From: Portulaca oleracea
Taxonomy: Eukaryota > Streptophyta > Magnoliopsida > Caryophyllales > Portulacaceae
Assembly: GCA_029582165.1 (NCBI GenBank)
Contig: CM055881.1
Coordinates: forward strand, 22,797,594 to 22,861,593
Length of the DNA stretch: 64,000 bases
Reading direction: 5' to 3'
Shown here: positions 46,641 through 58,500 of the stretch, in pieces
Layout: each line of letters begins with the position of its first letter
How positions within the stretch are numbered: the first letter of the stretch is position 1
Program-made: the position numbers and the translations under genes
Notes under the pieces: model-generated
Database searches by the model: none
Told to the model about the DNA's origin: nothing
The model's input: the letters and a program-made list of their open reading frames with translations, nothing else

Positions 46641-47964
46641 CTACTTTTTGCTTAAATCTCTTATTACCCCTTCCTGTTTTTGTTGTCCGGCGATAAGGCT
46701 TTCCATCATGGTTTCTAAGTTAGACTTTTGAGGGGGACCTTGGTGAGGTGGTCTTTGAGGTGACGGTACATATTTTTGTTGTCCCTGTTCTTGAAGAGGA
46801 CCAGTGGGGTGGTTGTTCCTATAAGAAAAGTTTGGGTGGTTTCTAAGTCCAGGATGATAGGTATTGGAATTCATGTCATAGTTTTGTCTTTGATTGCCAA
46901 CATAGTTGGTTTACTGGACTTGTTCATTACTAATTCCACCTGAGGGACAAGTAAAAGTTTCATGTTCGGTTGACTGACAGACATTGCATGCTGAAGGGTT
47001 AGAGGGTGAACTCAATCGATCCATCTTTTCCATTAAAGAATCAAGTTTAGATGACAATAAAGAAATTGCATCAACATTAAGCTTACCTCCCGCCTTGTGG
47101 CGGGGTTTGGACCACTGATATGAGTTGTTCGCTAGATGCTCGATCAAATTGTAATATGAGGTACGGTCTTGTCCATAAGATTGCCTCCGGCTGCTGAGAG
47201 GATGCTTCCTCTTATCGATTCGTTCGCTCCATTGAAAAACGATTGGACTGGAACCCATGGTTCGAATCCATGCTGAGGACATTGTCGAAGAATGTCCTTG
47301 AATCTTTCCCAAGCATCGTATAGTGACTCATCTGGCTCTTGTGTAAAGGTTGAGATCTGATTCCTCAAACTGGTGAGCTTGCTTGGAGGAAAGTATTTCG
47401 CCAAGAAAGTGTTGGCGAGTTCATCGAATGTTGTGGTCGAATTTGGTGGAAGTGAATTGAGCCACTCTCAAGCCTTGCCTTCTAACGAAAACGGGAAGAG
47501 ACGCAGCTTGATGGCGTGTTGGCCTTGTATGTGTCACAAGCTTGACGAAAAAGTCGCAGATGTCGGTTTGGATCTTCGCTTGCCAGCCCATGGAACGGTG
47601 CTTTTGACACCAAGTTGATCAGTGACTGACGTAGCTCGAAATCATTCCCTTGGATGGTGGGAACATTGATAGTCGATTGTGGGTTAATGACATTGGGAGT
47701 CAGATACTGCCCGAATGTCCGCGGTTGTTCGCCCATCTCCTCTTCTATCTCCGATTCTTGCTCCTCTTCGTCCGTTTCTTGATTTTCTTGATGTTCTTTC
47801 TCCAGTCTCACTCTTTTCCTTTTCTCTCGAAGCGTGCGTTCGATCTCGGGATCGTACTCGAAAGAAAAATCTTTTTGCATAAACCTGAAAAAGACAAAAA
47901 CAAGAACACCAAGCGTAATCAAAAGTGGTAAAGAAAAATAAAGAAAAACAAATAACCTAATCAC
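46641..47964 (-). pseudogene. Athila gag, broken by frameshifts
   Basis: Three frames carry consecutive gag pieces. 47,482-47,964 has a charged N-terminus and RTFGQYLTPNVINPQST, which is typical of Athila gag. 47,144-47,404 reads FLAKYFPPSKLTSLRNQIST and ESLYDAWERFKDILRQCP. 46,911-47,120 has a Cys-rich knuckle CNVCQSTEHETFTC (CX2CX4HX4C). 46,641-46,874 is a Pro/Gln/Asn-rich tail. Gag forms the particle and binds the RNA. A hydrophobic-looking start at 47,900-47,964 is likely leader sequence read in frame; the natural start is probably MQKDFSFEYDP at about 47,880. Confidence 0.82.
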
Positions 47965-48001
47965 CCAGAGTGCGTTCGTTCAATGGTGGTTGGGGGAACA
48001 A

Positions 48002-48020
48002 ATCTCCGGCAACAGCGCCA
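48002..48020 (-). promoter_or_regulatory. tRNA-Asp primer binding site (Athila)
   Basis: Minus strand TGGCGCTGTTGCCGGAGAT begins 6 nt after the 5' LTR end. It is complementary, with two mismatches, to the 3' end of plant tRNA-Asp as I recall it. Confidence 0.75.
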
Positions 48021-48080
48021 AAAACTTGACAGGCCCTAAATTGATAAGGTGTCTGTGTACCGCAAGTGTACGGGTCTGTG

Positions 48081-49849
48081 CAGGCCCGGTCCTGATATTC
48101 TCGGGGCCCAGGAAAAATAGTGTATCAATTTGTAAATTGGGCCCTTATAAAACAACGTGCCAACATTCATACAAAATAACAATATTAAGAATTTAATCCA
48201 AATGTTCTGAAAGGCTAATTTTTTTTCTATGTAATTGATGCAAAATACAGTCACAATCTTATTTGAAAAATGTCTTTGAATATTTATGTAGCGTCAATTA
48301 AATAAAATGAAAACAAGCAAACACTACAAAAAAAACCATCATTTTCCATTATTATAAATAAAAATATAACATCAAAGCATTCATACTTAGAATAAGTATG
48401 AATTACAATAATCAACTCTTACACCATATCATTTAGTATAAAAACTCAAGAAAAACCATTAAAAAATGTGTTCTATGAATATTTCAAGAAGCAAAATCAT
48501 TAATAAGTACATCGACATTTTCCAAAAATTATATAAAATTGCTAGTTGATTCAATCGTTCTTGTCACAACTATATCATTATTCCAGTTTGGAATGATAAT
48601 CTCATGTTGACTTAATATTACCTCCGTCCCTAATTCATTGTCAAAAAAACTACTTTTATAAGTCCAAAGTGTTTAGGAACTTGTGTAAAAAATTTACAGT
48701 TTTGACATATATGCCTTTACACCACATAGAAAATTGGGAAAGAAAAATAAAATATATTGTATACTATTATTATTTAAGGGTAATATTAGTATTTTAATTA
48801 TTAGAATTGTAAAATTGACAAATAAAATGGAACAATAGTTAGAAAATTTGACACTAATTTAGGGACTGATGTAGTATCAACAATTTGTCGAACTAACCAC
48901 AATTCATCAATCTGCCAACTGCCCTAATTCCAGATTTTTTAGTTTGCGATAATAATCTTATTTTTAGTCCACTATGACAATTTCAATTTGCCTGATCACC
49001 ATATCTATCAACAACTCTTAAGTCATAATCCACTAATCCACCAAAATCAATCTTAAAAGAAAAACATATCAATCACAACACATGAACGTCAATATGCCGA
49101 CTATAATTATGATGTTGATTTGGAGAGAATAATAGAAGAAAGTCCACTAGATTTTAGATTTGTTGAGAACATCAACCATCTATAATTGAACCAAAATGAG
49201 ATTAAAAAAAGGCCCAATATTTTTTTCAACCCAAAAACAAACATTCATATACCAAATTCAGTTTTTCATCAAATTGGGAAAAAATAATTGAGTATTTACT
49301 AAACACTAATCGGAGTAGCTTAAAGATTCACTGCCAGTTGCCACAACCAGAGGTAAGGACCGTCGCCAGTTGCCACAACGGCTGCAATTCATCGGACGAC
49401 AACTTGCTCCGTCAGTCAGTCACCATAGTCAAATCTGGGGGAAAATAGTGAGTGATTACTAAATGAGATTGTAATTATTTTCAAATGAAAAATGCATTAT
49501 ATATTTTGAAAAAAAAAATTACCATGGCAATTAACACCATTGTAGTCTGAAGATGAAGAGATAAAATGAATTGTAGGCCTGGGGTACTGAAGGAAGACGA
49601 ATGAGGTTGGAGTTCCAAGACAAATTAATTTTATCAAACAAAACAATTGATTGAATTAAGAGGTTTAGGCATTGAATTGAGGCTGCCTGGACTGTTGGGC
49701 CTTATTTCGCTTCCTTCCTTGGGCCCATATGACCATATGATATTAGCTTTTACCAAGTTAACATGGGCCCCTAAATCTACACCAATTCTTTTTAAAAGGC
49801 ATGGGCCCTGGGCGGTCGCCCCTTGGGCCTAACCCCAGGGCCGGGCCTG
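48081..49849. mobile_element. Non-autonomous hAT element, 1769 bp, inside the Athila LTR
   Basis: The termini are CAGGCCCGGTCCTG and, as the reverse complement, CAGGCCCGGCCCTG. A perfect 8-bp duplication GGTCTGTG lies at 48,073-48,080 and 49,850-49,857, and excision restores the LTR matching 40,751-41,892. GGGCCC/GGGCCT words are repeated near both ends. No transposase ORF; the interior is AT-rich and holds a Stowaway MITE. Confidence 0.93.
48618..48874. mobile_element. Stowaway-type MITE nested in the hAT element
   Basis: The left end TTACCTCCGTCCCTAATTCA and the reverse complement of the right end CTACATCAGTCCCTAAATTA are flanked by TA (48,616-48,617; 48,875-48,876). ATTGTC/GTGTC subterminal words match in mirrored order. 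Confidence 0.75.
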
Positions 49850-51223
49850 GGTCTGTGTAGTGATAAATATCGTTCTCTCTCAGAGATTTGTGTCCAACTA
49901 CACATTGAACTAGTTCACTACAAAGAATGCTAGGTCGATCAAGGTTTGTGGTAAAGATTTATAAAACTAAACTAAGAAGGCATGAATTTTTAGGGTTTTA
50001 ACCAAGTAATTAAAGACGTTCAGGGGAGTCCACTCTAGTCAATCAGTCAATTTATCAACAATCATGGTGTAAAGTAACAAGATAATTCGGAGTCTATAAT
50101 CTTTCTAGGCCCTTTCACAACAATCTTTCGATTCGAAGTGAGTTACAGTGATTAAACTAAACATTATTTCTAACTATTTAATCTAATCAAAGGTAAGAAC
50201 TGATTATAACCGACCCTAGGCAAGAATCATTATTTCTAACTATTTTCTAACCTATTCAATCTTCGTTTTTCCAATTCAAGACTCAAACTTTCATCATATT
50301 ATCAATAATCTAATACCAAGTAAAAGACGGTTAGCCAGATTTTACTATAACAAACAATATACGAAGATCAAACGAATAAAGGGATAACTTAACACCGAGA
50401 CTGCATTCAAAATCAACCAAAAGACATCGAGTTTATCCCTCAAACAAAGGAATTTAGCTACTCATAATGCTAGAAACAAACATCACATAAACTAAATGAA
50501 AACTGGAAAACATAGAGAAAAATAGAAATAACTGATGTTCGAAGTGGCGAAATCGATCTTTTCATGTCACCCGAATCAATCTCTTTCGTCTCCTTCGATC
50601 ACTTACAACAATCTAAACTAATAACAATCTTGAGGAATTAAACTGGAAAGAAAACTATCTAAGAAACTACCTAAAAGCTCTCTAAAAACTCTCTATTGTA
50701 TCCGATGTTTTTCCTCTTTTCAAACGGCAGGCAGAGTTTCTTTTTAAATGGCAGAATTAGGGAACAAAACGCTGGCAGCGTCTCTCTGGGCGCTAGCAGC
50801 GTCCTACACATGAGACTTGTTCTCTGTGTCTAGGCGCTAGCAGCGTCCAGAAAACGCTGGTAGCGCTTGGCGTTTTCTTCGTCACTTGAGATCCCTGGAA
50901 GAGGTGCTGGCCGCGCTTGACGGGCGCCGGCAGTGTCTCTCTACTCCGCCCAAAGTTGGGTCGGTCCACTGCTGTTTGGGCCGTTCTTTCCTTCAAACTT
51001 TCTTCTCTTCAACTTTCTTTTTATTTCCTTTGTATTTCTCCCTTTTTTCATTGATTTTCCATGCTTTTAGATGTATTTCCTATATTTCCTGTAAAATGTA
51101 CCAATCTCGAAACCAAGTGAAGAAATAACAGAAATCGATATAAAAATACGGAATTTCGGGTATAAAAAGCATGAAATAAATTTGTTTTGAGCCCTAAAAA
51201 TACTTTATAAAAATCACTTATCA

Positions 51224-51796
51224 CTTGTAGCTGTTAGCTAATAGCTGTTTGACTTTAGCTGTTTGGGTTAGCTGATTGTAGGAAAAGTGTTTGATAGGGG
51301 GTGTTTGGCTACCCAGCTTTTTGGATAACTTTTAGCTTTTTGACCAAGGTTAAAAAGCTACTTGAAGTATTTGGTAAGTAGTTTTTTATATTAGCTTTTT
51401 GGACCCAAAAAGTTAGTTTTCAAAAAGCTACTTGATGAAGCTTTTTGAGGTAGTTTTTCACAAAAAAACTACTTTACCAAACACTTTTCCAGCAATCAGC
51501 TAACCCAAATGGCTAAAGTCACACAGTTAATCCAAAAAGCTATCAGCTAATAGCTACAAGCTAACAGCTACCAGCTACCAGCTGGTTGCCAAACAAGGCC
51601 ATAAACTAACTTTTTGTGAAAAGCTACCTCAAAAAGCTTTCTCTAGCTTCTTGAAAACTAGCTTATTGGGTTCAGAAAGCTAATATGAAAAGCTTGTTAT
51701 CAAACACCTCAAGTAGTTTTTTTCACTTTGATCAAAAAGTTAACAATGTCCAAAAAGTTAAAAGCTACCCAAAAAACTAACAACCAAACACCCCCT
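51224..51796. mobile_element. Interleaved foldback MITE arms (TGTTTGG termini)
   Basis: 51,224-51,297 continues the MITE begun at 40,706. A second terminus GGGGTGTTTGGCTACCC lies at about 51,299; the first MITE's right end (GGTTGCCAAACAAGGCC) is at 51,586-51,602; and a right end matching the second (AACCAAACACCCC) is at 51,783-51,795. Long AAAAGCTACxTxAAAAAGCTT arms pair with one another. The order is left1-left2-right1-right2. Superfamily not settled; no coding sequence. Confidence 0.6.
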
Positions 51797-51857
51797 GAAT
51801 GAGATGATTTATGAGTTATGATGACATGTAAAAACGGAGGCACGCCAGCCCTCAACG

Positions 51858-52446
51858 GAGACTAGGTGGAGAGGAATGGTCCAGGGGTGTGAGGTTCTCC
51901 CTCCAACCTATAATTGGGGTCTTGAAGGGGAGTATAATTCGGAGGGGCATAGGGCGATGCTGGTTGATGGTGCTAAGAGACCTAATGCATCTTCGGCTGT
52001 TGTTGCTTGGGTTGTAAGGGAGCCTGGTGGGATCACTGATTCGGGTAATATGTCTATTCAGGCTGAAAGTGTTGCACAAGTGGAGCTCTACGCAATTTTT
52101 GTGGCAATCATGGTGGCCAAGGAGAGACACTGGGAGACTGTGTGTATCTTGTCGGACTCAACTGTTGCTGTAAATTGTCTTCTTTATCCTGAGACTGCTC
52201 CGGATGAGTGTTGGAGTTTGGCAGCAGTGTGTCGGAATTTGTGTGCAGGTTTTCGCAGCGGTTTCATCCACAAGGTCCATAGGCAACAGGTGGAACCGAC
52301 CCATAGATTGGCGAAACAAGTCAATGCTGGGAGAAGTGGCGCTACTTCGCGTATCGGCACCTAATTGTCTCTTTATGTTTTCTTATGCTTTTACTAGTAT
52401 TTTATTGTTGTTTCTCATCTTTCTGGCAAAAAAAAAAAAAAAAAAA
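51858..52446 (+). mobile_element. 5'-truncated LINE (L1-type): RNase H domain and poly(A) tail
   Basis: The frame 51,876-52,364 encodes an RNase H-like domain: MLVDGAKRPNASSAVVAWVV (first Asp), AQVELYAIFVAIMVAKE (Glu), VCILSDSTVAVNCLL (second Asp) and PTHRLAKQVN in the C-terminal part. Plant L1-type LINEs and the related RVT_3 family end this way. A short 3' UTR is followed by an A run at about 52,428-52,446. The target duplication CCTCAACG flanks it (51,850-51,857 and 52,447-52,454). A stand-alone host RVT_3 gene is excluded by this structure. Confidence 0.88.
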
Positions 52447-52598
52447 CCTCAACGATCGACTTTGGGGAGTTTCAAATTCAAGATTTCCTTTCAACTTTCT
52501 TAAGTCGTGTCCTTCGTTAGTCCTCTCCAGAGGCAGAGCTACTTCACTACAACACCTTTCTGGCTTTCTCTGAAACGGAGTGTCGAAGGTTTACACAA

Positions 52599-55500
52599 AT
52601 GGGAGTGAGAAATTTATGGGATATCTTGGAATCTTGCAAGAAAACTCTGCCGCTTCATCATCTTCAGTCAGTTCGTTTTTCCTTTTTCTTTCTTTTCCCT
52701 CCATTTCGGTTTATAGTTTCTACTTCCCCAACAATGTGTAAAGGGGCCTAATACCCATTCCTATTTTGTTCTTGATTTTGAACTTAACTATTCCATTCTC
52801 AAATCTTATTTAGTTCTTTATGCTGGATTTATTTATTTATTTTTAAAAATTGGATTTTTTACAGGTCTGCTTTTCTCTCATTTGTTGTCGATTGGTGTTA
52901 ATCATCTGCTGTTAATTAACCCTATTTCCGTTTCCCATTTCATGCTTGTAAAGTCCTTTTTTTGGGTATACTTATGAATTGTGATTGTTATAAGTTGTGG
53001 TAACTTTCCAATTGAATGTTGGAGTTGCAGGAACAAGAGGGTGTGCATAGATCTGTCATGTTGGATGGTGCAGTTACAGAATGTGAATAGGTCACATTGT
53101 GCTATGAAAGAAAAACTTTACCTTAGAGGTCTTTTTCACCGCATCCGGGCCCTTATTGCTTTGAATTGTAGCCTCATTTTTGTAACAGGTACGCCTTGGT
53201 TACCCTTGTTTTTGTAATTGCCTTTGTTGTTTGATAATTTCATAGTGTCAGGGAAATTTGTTCATTTTTCTTGCTATGTGAATTACAACAATCTGAGTTA
53301 TGTTTGGGTAATTTTCTGACGTAGATGGTGCAATCCCTGCTGTCAAAGTCTCAACATATAGAAAACGCTTGAATTTAGCAGACGAGGTAAACTTGTTTTG
53401 GCATCTCTAGTTTCTTCCTTTGTTCACATTAAGGAAAACAAGTTCTTTATCCACTGATGTTTGCACATGATCAAGGTAGACTACAAAAGATGATACGAAT
53501 GGTCACAAGGTTTCTTCTCTTCGTCGAAATATGGGTTCTGAATTCTCTTGCATGGTCAGAGAGGCAAAAACTCTTGGCATGGCACTCGGCATTCCATGCC
53601 TAGATGGGTACTGTCATTGATTTTGCTTATCTTCTTGAGTCATGGTTATATTTCATTTGTGATCGTAGATCTTATAGAATTTTCAATGAAGTATGAACTT
53701 AGTAGTTAGCTTTGTGCCTCTGACTGTCTGTGTTAAATTATGTTCCCACAGGATGTTAGCTATCTAATGGTGGCAGTGTTCTTTTTTCATTTCATATTAA
53801 ATGTCGAAGTTAATAGGAGGGCAATATTTGATCTTTCCTGAAGGGAGTGAGCATAAGTAATGCACAATAGCCATTGAAGAAATTTATATATTGGTTTAAT
53901 CTAGTAGAGTTATAAATCAGTTCTTGGGGCTTGGGCTTCACCTTAAAGCTTAGTCATTTGTGTGGCTGATTTCTATCTACTTTAGTCATGGACTCAGGGT
54001 AAAGTCTCTTTTTCTACTTTTGTGGCATCACACAATTTGCGAAGGCTAGAATGGTAGATCTCTCCAACTTTGCACTAGCATCTATTTTTTTTGAAACCTG
54101 ATTTCTTGCTTGATTGTACTTTAAATTTCATATTGCTAAGGCTAAGAAAACCTTGGGGTCCTCGATGAAGATTGACCCTTGCATGTTTGTGTTCGAAGGG
54201 TCAGGTAGCTTCCAGCTTGCCACTAGCTCAGTAATGAAAGTTACAGCAAGCCGGTGAACTTGCTGTCTCCTGGTTATGCAAAGTTCGCCTTGCTGTATGT
54301 TTATACTGGAGTATTCTTGTTCATGTCTCTCTCTTTGCAATTTTTATGGCCCATTTTCAAAAATTCCTTGGTAATTTTTCACAAGTATTTACAAGTATCG
54401 CGGTGGGAGAATGGACAGTTTTGGTGAACTTATTATGCTCGGCATGTTTCAGGATTGAGGAAGCTGAAGCCCAATGTGCTCTGTTGGACTCAGAATCGAT
54501 CTGTGTAAGAAGAATTTTGTGAGCTCTTTTACACAGCTTGAATTATGTTTAATTTCCTATACTATTCTGCGGTGAAGAAGATGGAAAAGTCTTCAACACT
54601 TCATACTTTCTTAGGTCATTTATGTTTGCACTGTGCAAGCCAAGACCTCCGTTGTTTCATGTGTGCAAAACAGGTCTTGTGTTGGTCAGCATTTAGTGAA
54701 CAGCTTCAATGGTGACAACTAAGGCTTTTACTGCCATTTGTGATAATATTAGTAGCCCTTAAATTAAAAGGAGATGGTGAATAAGCTATTTGCTATGTCT
54801 TGTGTTTCATTTGGAATTGTCGCTGGAGCAATTATTCAACAGTTTTGTACTAGAAACAAGCTTATCCTAGATATTTGAGTAGTAGTAGGTTACATGCAAA
54901 TAAAATCTTGTATCTTTCCAATCAGCTGTCGTTTCCTAGCTACATAGAGTAGATGGCTGTTGTTGCTTCATGGATATTTTGACCATAATAGGATCCCTCC
55001 TAAGAGAATGCACAATTATTCTCCCTTCATGGTTGTGATGTTTCTTACTGTTATTTCAGGATGGATGTTTCACTTCTGATTCAGATGTCTTCCTTTTTGG
55101 TGCTAGAACTGTATACAGAGATATCTGCCTTGGTGAGTAGATAAGCATTCATTTTTGCTTTTGGATTTGATTGAAACAAAGTTCTCTTCTAGTGAATATC
55201 CTATATGAATTGACCAGGAGATGGGGGCTACGTTGTTTGTTATGAAATGACAGACATTGAGAAGAAACTTGGACTTGGGAGACATTCTCTGGTAAATTTC
55301 TGTAACTAGGACGCCTATAAAACTGCTGTGGCATGTGTATGGGAAATCTCTTCCATTGTTTTAAAGAATGGTTTAGTCAACATTATTTGTCTATGTGGCA
55401 GTTTTATTTCTGATGATCAGGGCAGGAATTCACTGTGCTTGTGACTGTAAAAATGTTCCTTGAGCTAAAAATTAAACCAATATCCTGCGTCTTTGTGAAC

Positions 55501-58500
55501 AAATGCAGTCCATGTACGTGTAGTCCCATATTAAGTTTCCTTGAGAAGCCATATCAATGTTCCACCTAATATTCCTTTCATTGAGATGAAGTGGTTTGTT
55601 GCTCATTGTTAGCTGTAATATTGTGTTATTGAACTATCAAGTTTCCTCTTGAAGTAGTTTATAGGCAACCAACTAGTGTATTGTGTTTAAGAATTCGCGA
55701 CGTAGTTGAACCATCCACACACGTAGGAGATGGAGGTAGTTATGTGAGGTTGATGCTGAAAAAATAGTTGTGTCTATGTTAGTGTACAGATTAAAGTCCT
55801 TGTAATTGTTAGACTTTTAGTTCTTTCGGTGTTGTATTTTGAATTCAGCGATTCTTGTTGAGTGTGGATTCAGGCATTAACTTGAATTATACTTTCCAGA
55901 TTGCATTGGCCCTTCTTCTGGGTAGTGATTATTCTCATGGAGTGCATGGATTTGGACCTGTAAGTTCAGTAGTTATATTTGAACTTCCTTTAGAATGGAG
56001 TTGTATCATGTAGCGCATTTACTGGGGTGAATGTGGGATCATTGTCTTACTGATCTCCCTTTGGTGGTAGGAATCAGCATGCCTGGCTGTTAGGTCAATT
56101 GGTGAAGATGTATTTCTTAAACGTGTTGCATCAGATGGTCTATCTTTCTTGAAGTCATTGAAAACCTCCAAGAAACACGGGCGGTTTCGCAATGGTGATG
56201 GAAAAGAGAACCTTCCACCATATCAACAACAAAAGGCTATAGGTAGGTCATGTGCCTGTAAAGATGTGTATTGCATGCTGTGTTTTATTTTTGTTGGCTT
56301 GTTATGAGTTATCTTAGACTATAAACTGGTTGATAGTTTTTTGTTTTTTTAAAGCTTGCACTTTTATGTCTTTCTGGTGGGGTTGGGTTAATTATAACTC
56401 AAGTAGAAATTCAAGATCTGAGGTAATGTACTTCCAAGTTTTTTTTTGGGGTCATCTTTTTCTTTTAATTGAAAGTTTATGAGATTGGAAATAGAGCTAA
56501 ATGGTTCGATTGAAAAGTTGGTCAGGTTTCATGATTAGTAATCTTTTTTGGGCTAGCACATCTTGATGTTTCCTATTGTGCTACCCAAGATGTATTTTAA
56601 GGATGCCTTAATACATCAATGAAGACCAAGTAAAATAAGCTGTTGAAAAATGTTTTAATTCTTGAGCTGCATGTATCGCATTTCTTTTTGAAGAAGTGAT
56701 ACTACTACTTGCAAGCTACATACTTTTCGCGTTCTTGTATAGTTCATTGGACAAGACAAAACTTTGTTAAGACACAATGCTCCTGTAAGGTATGGAGGAC
56801 ATTTCTTTGCTTAATGTTACAAGAGAGGTATTCTATCATAAACCAGTTGAATCTTGATTTGAAAATGGCTAACTTGAGATTCGAGACTGGATGCCTTGCT
56901 ACACAAGCAAAAGAGTAAAAAGGTGGTTTATTAGGTCAGAAAAAACTTATGGTAATGTTGATGCCCTCGATATTCTATTTGAAATGTGAAGTCGATGTTA
57001 AGTTTCCTCTTATCAGACAACCATATCTTAAAAAGAGTAAAAAATTGGTTTATTAGGTCAAAAAGAACGTATGGCAATGTTGATGCCCTTGGTATTCTAT
57101 TTGAAATGTGAAGTCGATGTTAAGTTTACCCTTTAGCAGACAGCCATATCTTATGCAGTAAGATGTTTTATCTTTAGGTAATAGACATTATACAAGTGGG
57201 TTTGAGTCCGTGCTCCTTCCTTTTCCTTTTCCTTTTTCCTTTGCTATCTTATCAGCAACCCTATTCAACAGGGTCTTGCGACTTCTGAATGTGACCATGG
57301 AGTTGGGAATGTGGCGTTCCATGCTTACTACTTTTCTCTTCTTTTTCTTTCCCCTTTGTGTTTTTATTACTGTACATCCTTTCCTTTGTTTTTCAATTCA
57401 TCTTTGTTCATATAGATTCCACTTTCTGGTTGAGGGTAAACTCTGAAACAATCCTTGTGCTCCTAAAGTCTAGAGTTGTCTGTCACATTGAATCATCTTC
57501 CCTCCTTGATTAATGCTTCCTACTAATTGCCAACATCTACAACTTATGACCTTTTGACACATATCGATTTAACAGTTAGTGAAGTGTGAAGGATTTTGAG
57601 GACAAAACAAAACTGAGTGCAAGTTTACTGAAATTCTTTGAGTAGTTATAAGTGATTGTGAGTTCAAATGTTTGCCAAAGAGAAAGTGTGTCATATAGGA
57701 ACGGTGGAGGAAGTCACCTTAAGTTTGAGGTATAGCAAGTGTTTTCATTTAATTTGAACCAGAAAAAGTGGAGAAATGGTGCTTATGTCACTATTCGCTA
57801 TGCTTCAATGGCATCAACAACCTAGTTTAGATCCTGTTGGAGCAGCTTCCGTGGATTTAAGGTACAACAATGGCTAACTTTGATGGATGTAGAGAGCAAA
57901 GTGAAAGTGGTGGGAATGGTGCATGGTTGTTAGGTGTACCTATAGTGGGTATGGGCAAAATGTTTTGGCCACTGCTGATTCAGTCCAAATGGGAGGAGAT
58001 CGAAAGAGAAAGGGGCATAGAGAGATTCTTTTTCATTTTTATTTATTAATTTTGGGCTAGTTTTTTTATTAGAAAAGATGATTGTGAGTTTATTAAGTTG
58101 GAGATATTTCTGTTATCACGTATAAGCTCTTCACAAAGGACATTCCACTTCAGATTCTGGACATCATGAATGGCTGTACATTGTACCAATTATTTTCCAA
58201 AATTCCTTACCTCTCATGTTATAAAACATTATCTACTTGCTTAAACTTCATCAAACCTTGTGTTATCTTGCCGGTATAACTAGGTGTGTTTGTCTGATGC
58301 ATCTAAGCTGTGGTTCAAGTCAGGGGAATCTGATTATTGAATTGCTAAGCTGTAAATAAATGAAAATCTATTGATAACCTTTCGTTGTCATTGTGACTTA
58401 GGAAGTCTACAGAATGTGGAAAGAGACAATGAGTTCTTGCGGGTAATAGATGCATACATGAAGCCAAGATGTCATCCAGTAGACTCTGATCCTGTCTATA

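Larger units (their letters stand above)
40751..51223 (-). mobile_element. Complete Athila-type Ty3/gypsy element lacking RT, RNase H and integrase
   Basis: The 5-bp target duplication CTTGT lies at 40,746-40,750 and 51,224-51,228. On the minus strand the LTRs begin TGATAAGTGATTTTTATA and end GGGCCTGTCA. The primer site TGGCGCTGTTGCCGGAGAT (48,002-48,020) matches the 3' end of plant tRNA-Asp at 17 of 19 positions by my reading. A G-rich polypurine tract abuts the 3' LTR. Coding order is gag (47,964 to about 46,640), aspartic protease (46,629-45,937) and ATHILA ORF (45,171-43,977), with about 0.8 kb between protease and ORF where full Athila elements would carry RT-RNase H-integrase. Frameshifts make it inactive now. 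It inserted into a MITE; its 5' LTR later received a hAT element. Confidence 0.9.
48027..51223 (-). repeat. 5' LTR of the Athila element, split by a hAT insertion
   Basis: LTR parts are 48,027-48,080 and 49,858-51,223; after removing the insert and one duplication copy the LTR is 1420 bp. High identity to the 3' LTR over the shared length, so the insertion is fairly recent. Multiple GCTGGCAGCG-like motifs lie at 50,768-50,935. Confidence 0.88.

Noticed and set aside
51876..52364. Stand-alone RNase H-like (RVT_3) host gene
   Set aside because: Poly(A) tail and an 8-bp target duplication show a truncated LINE.
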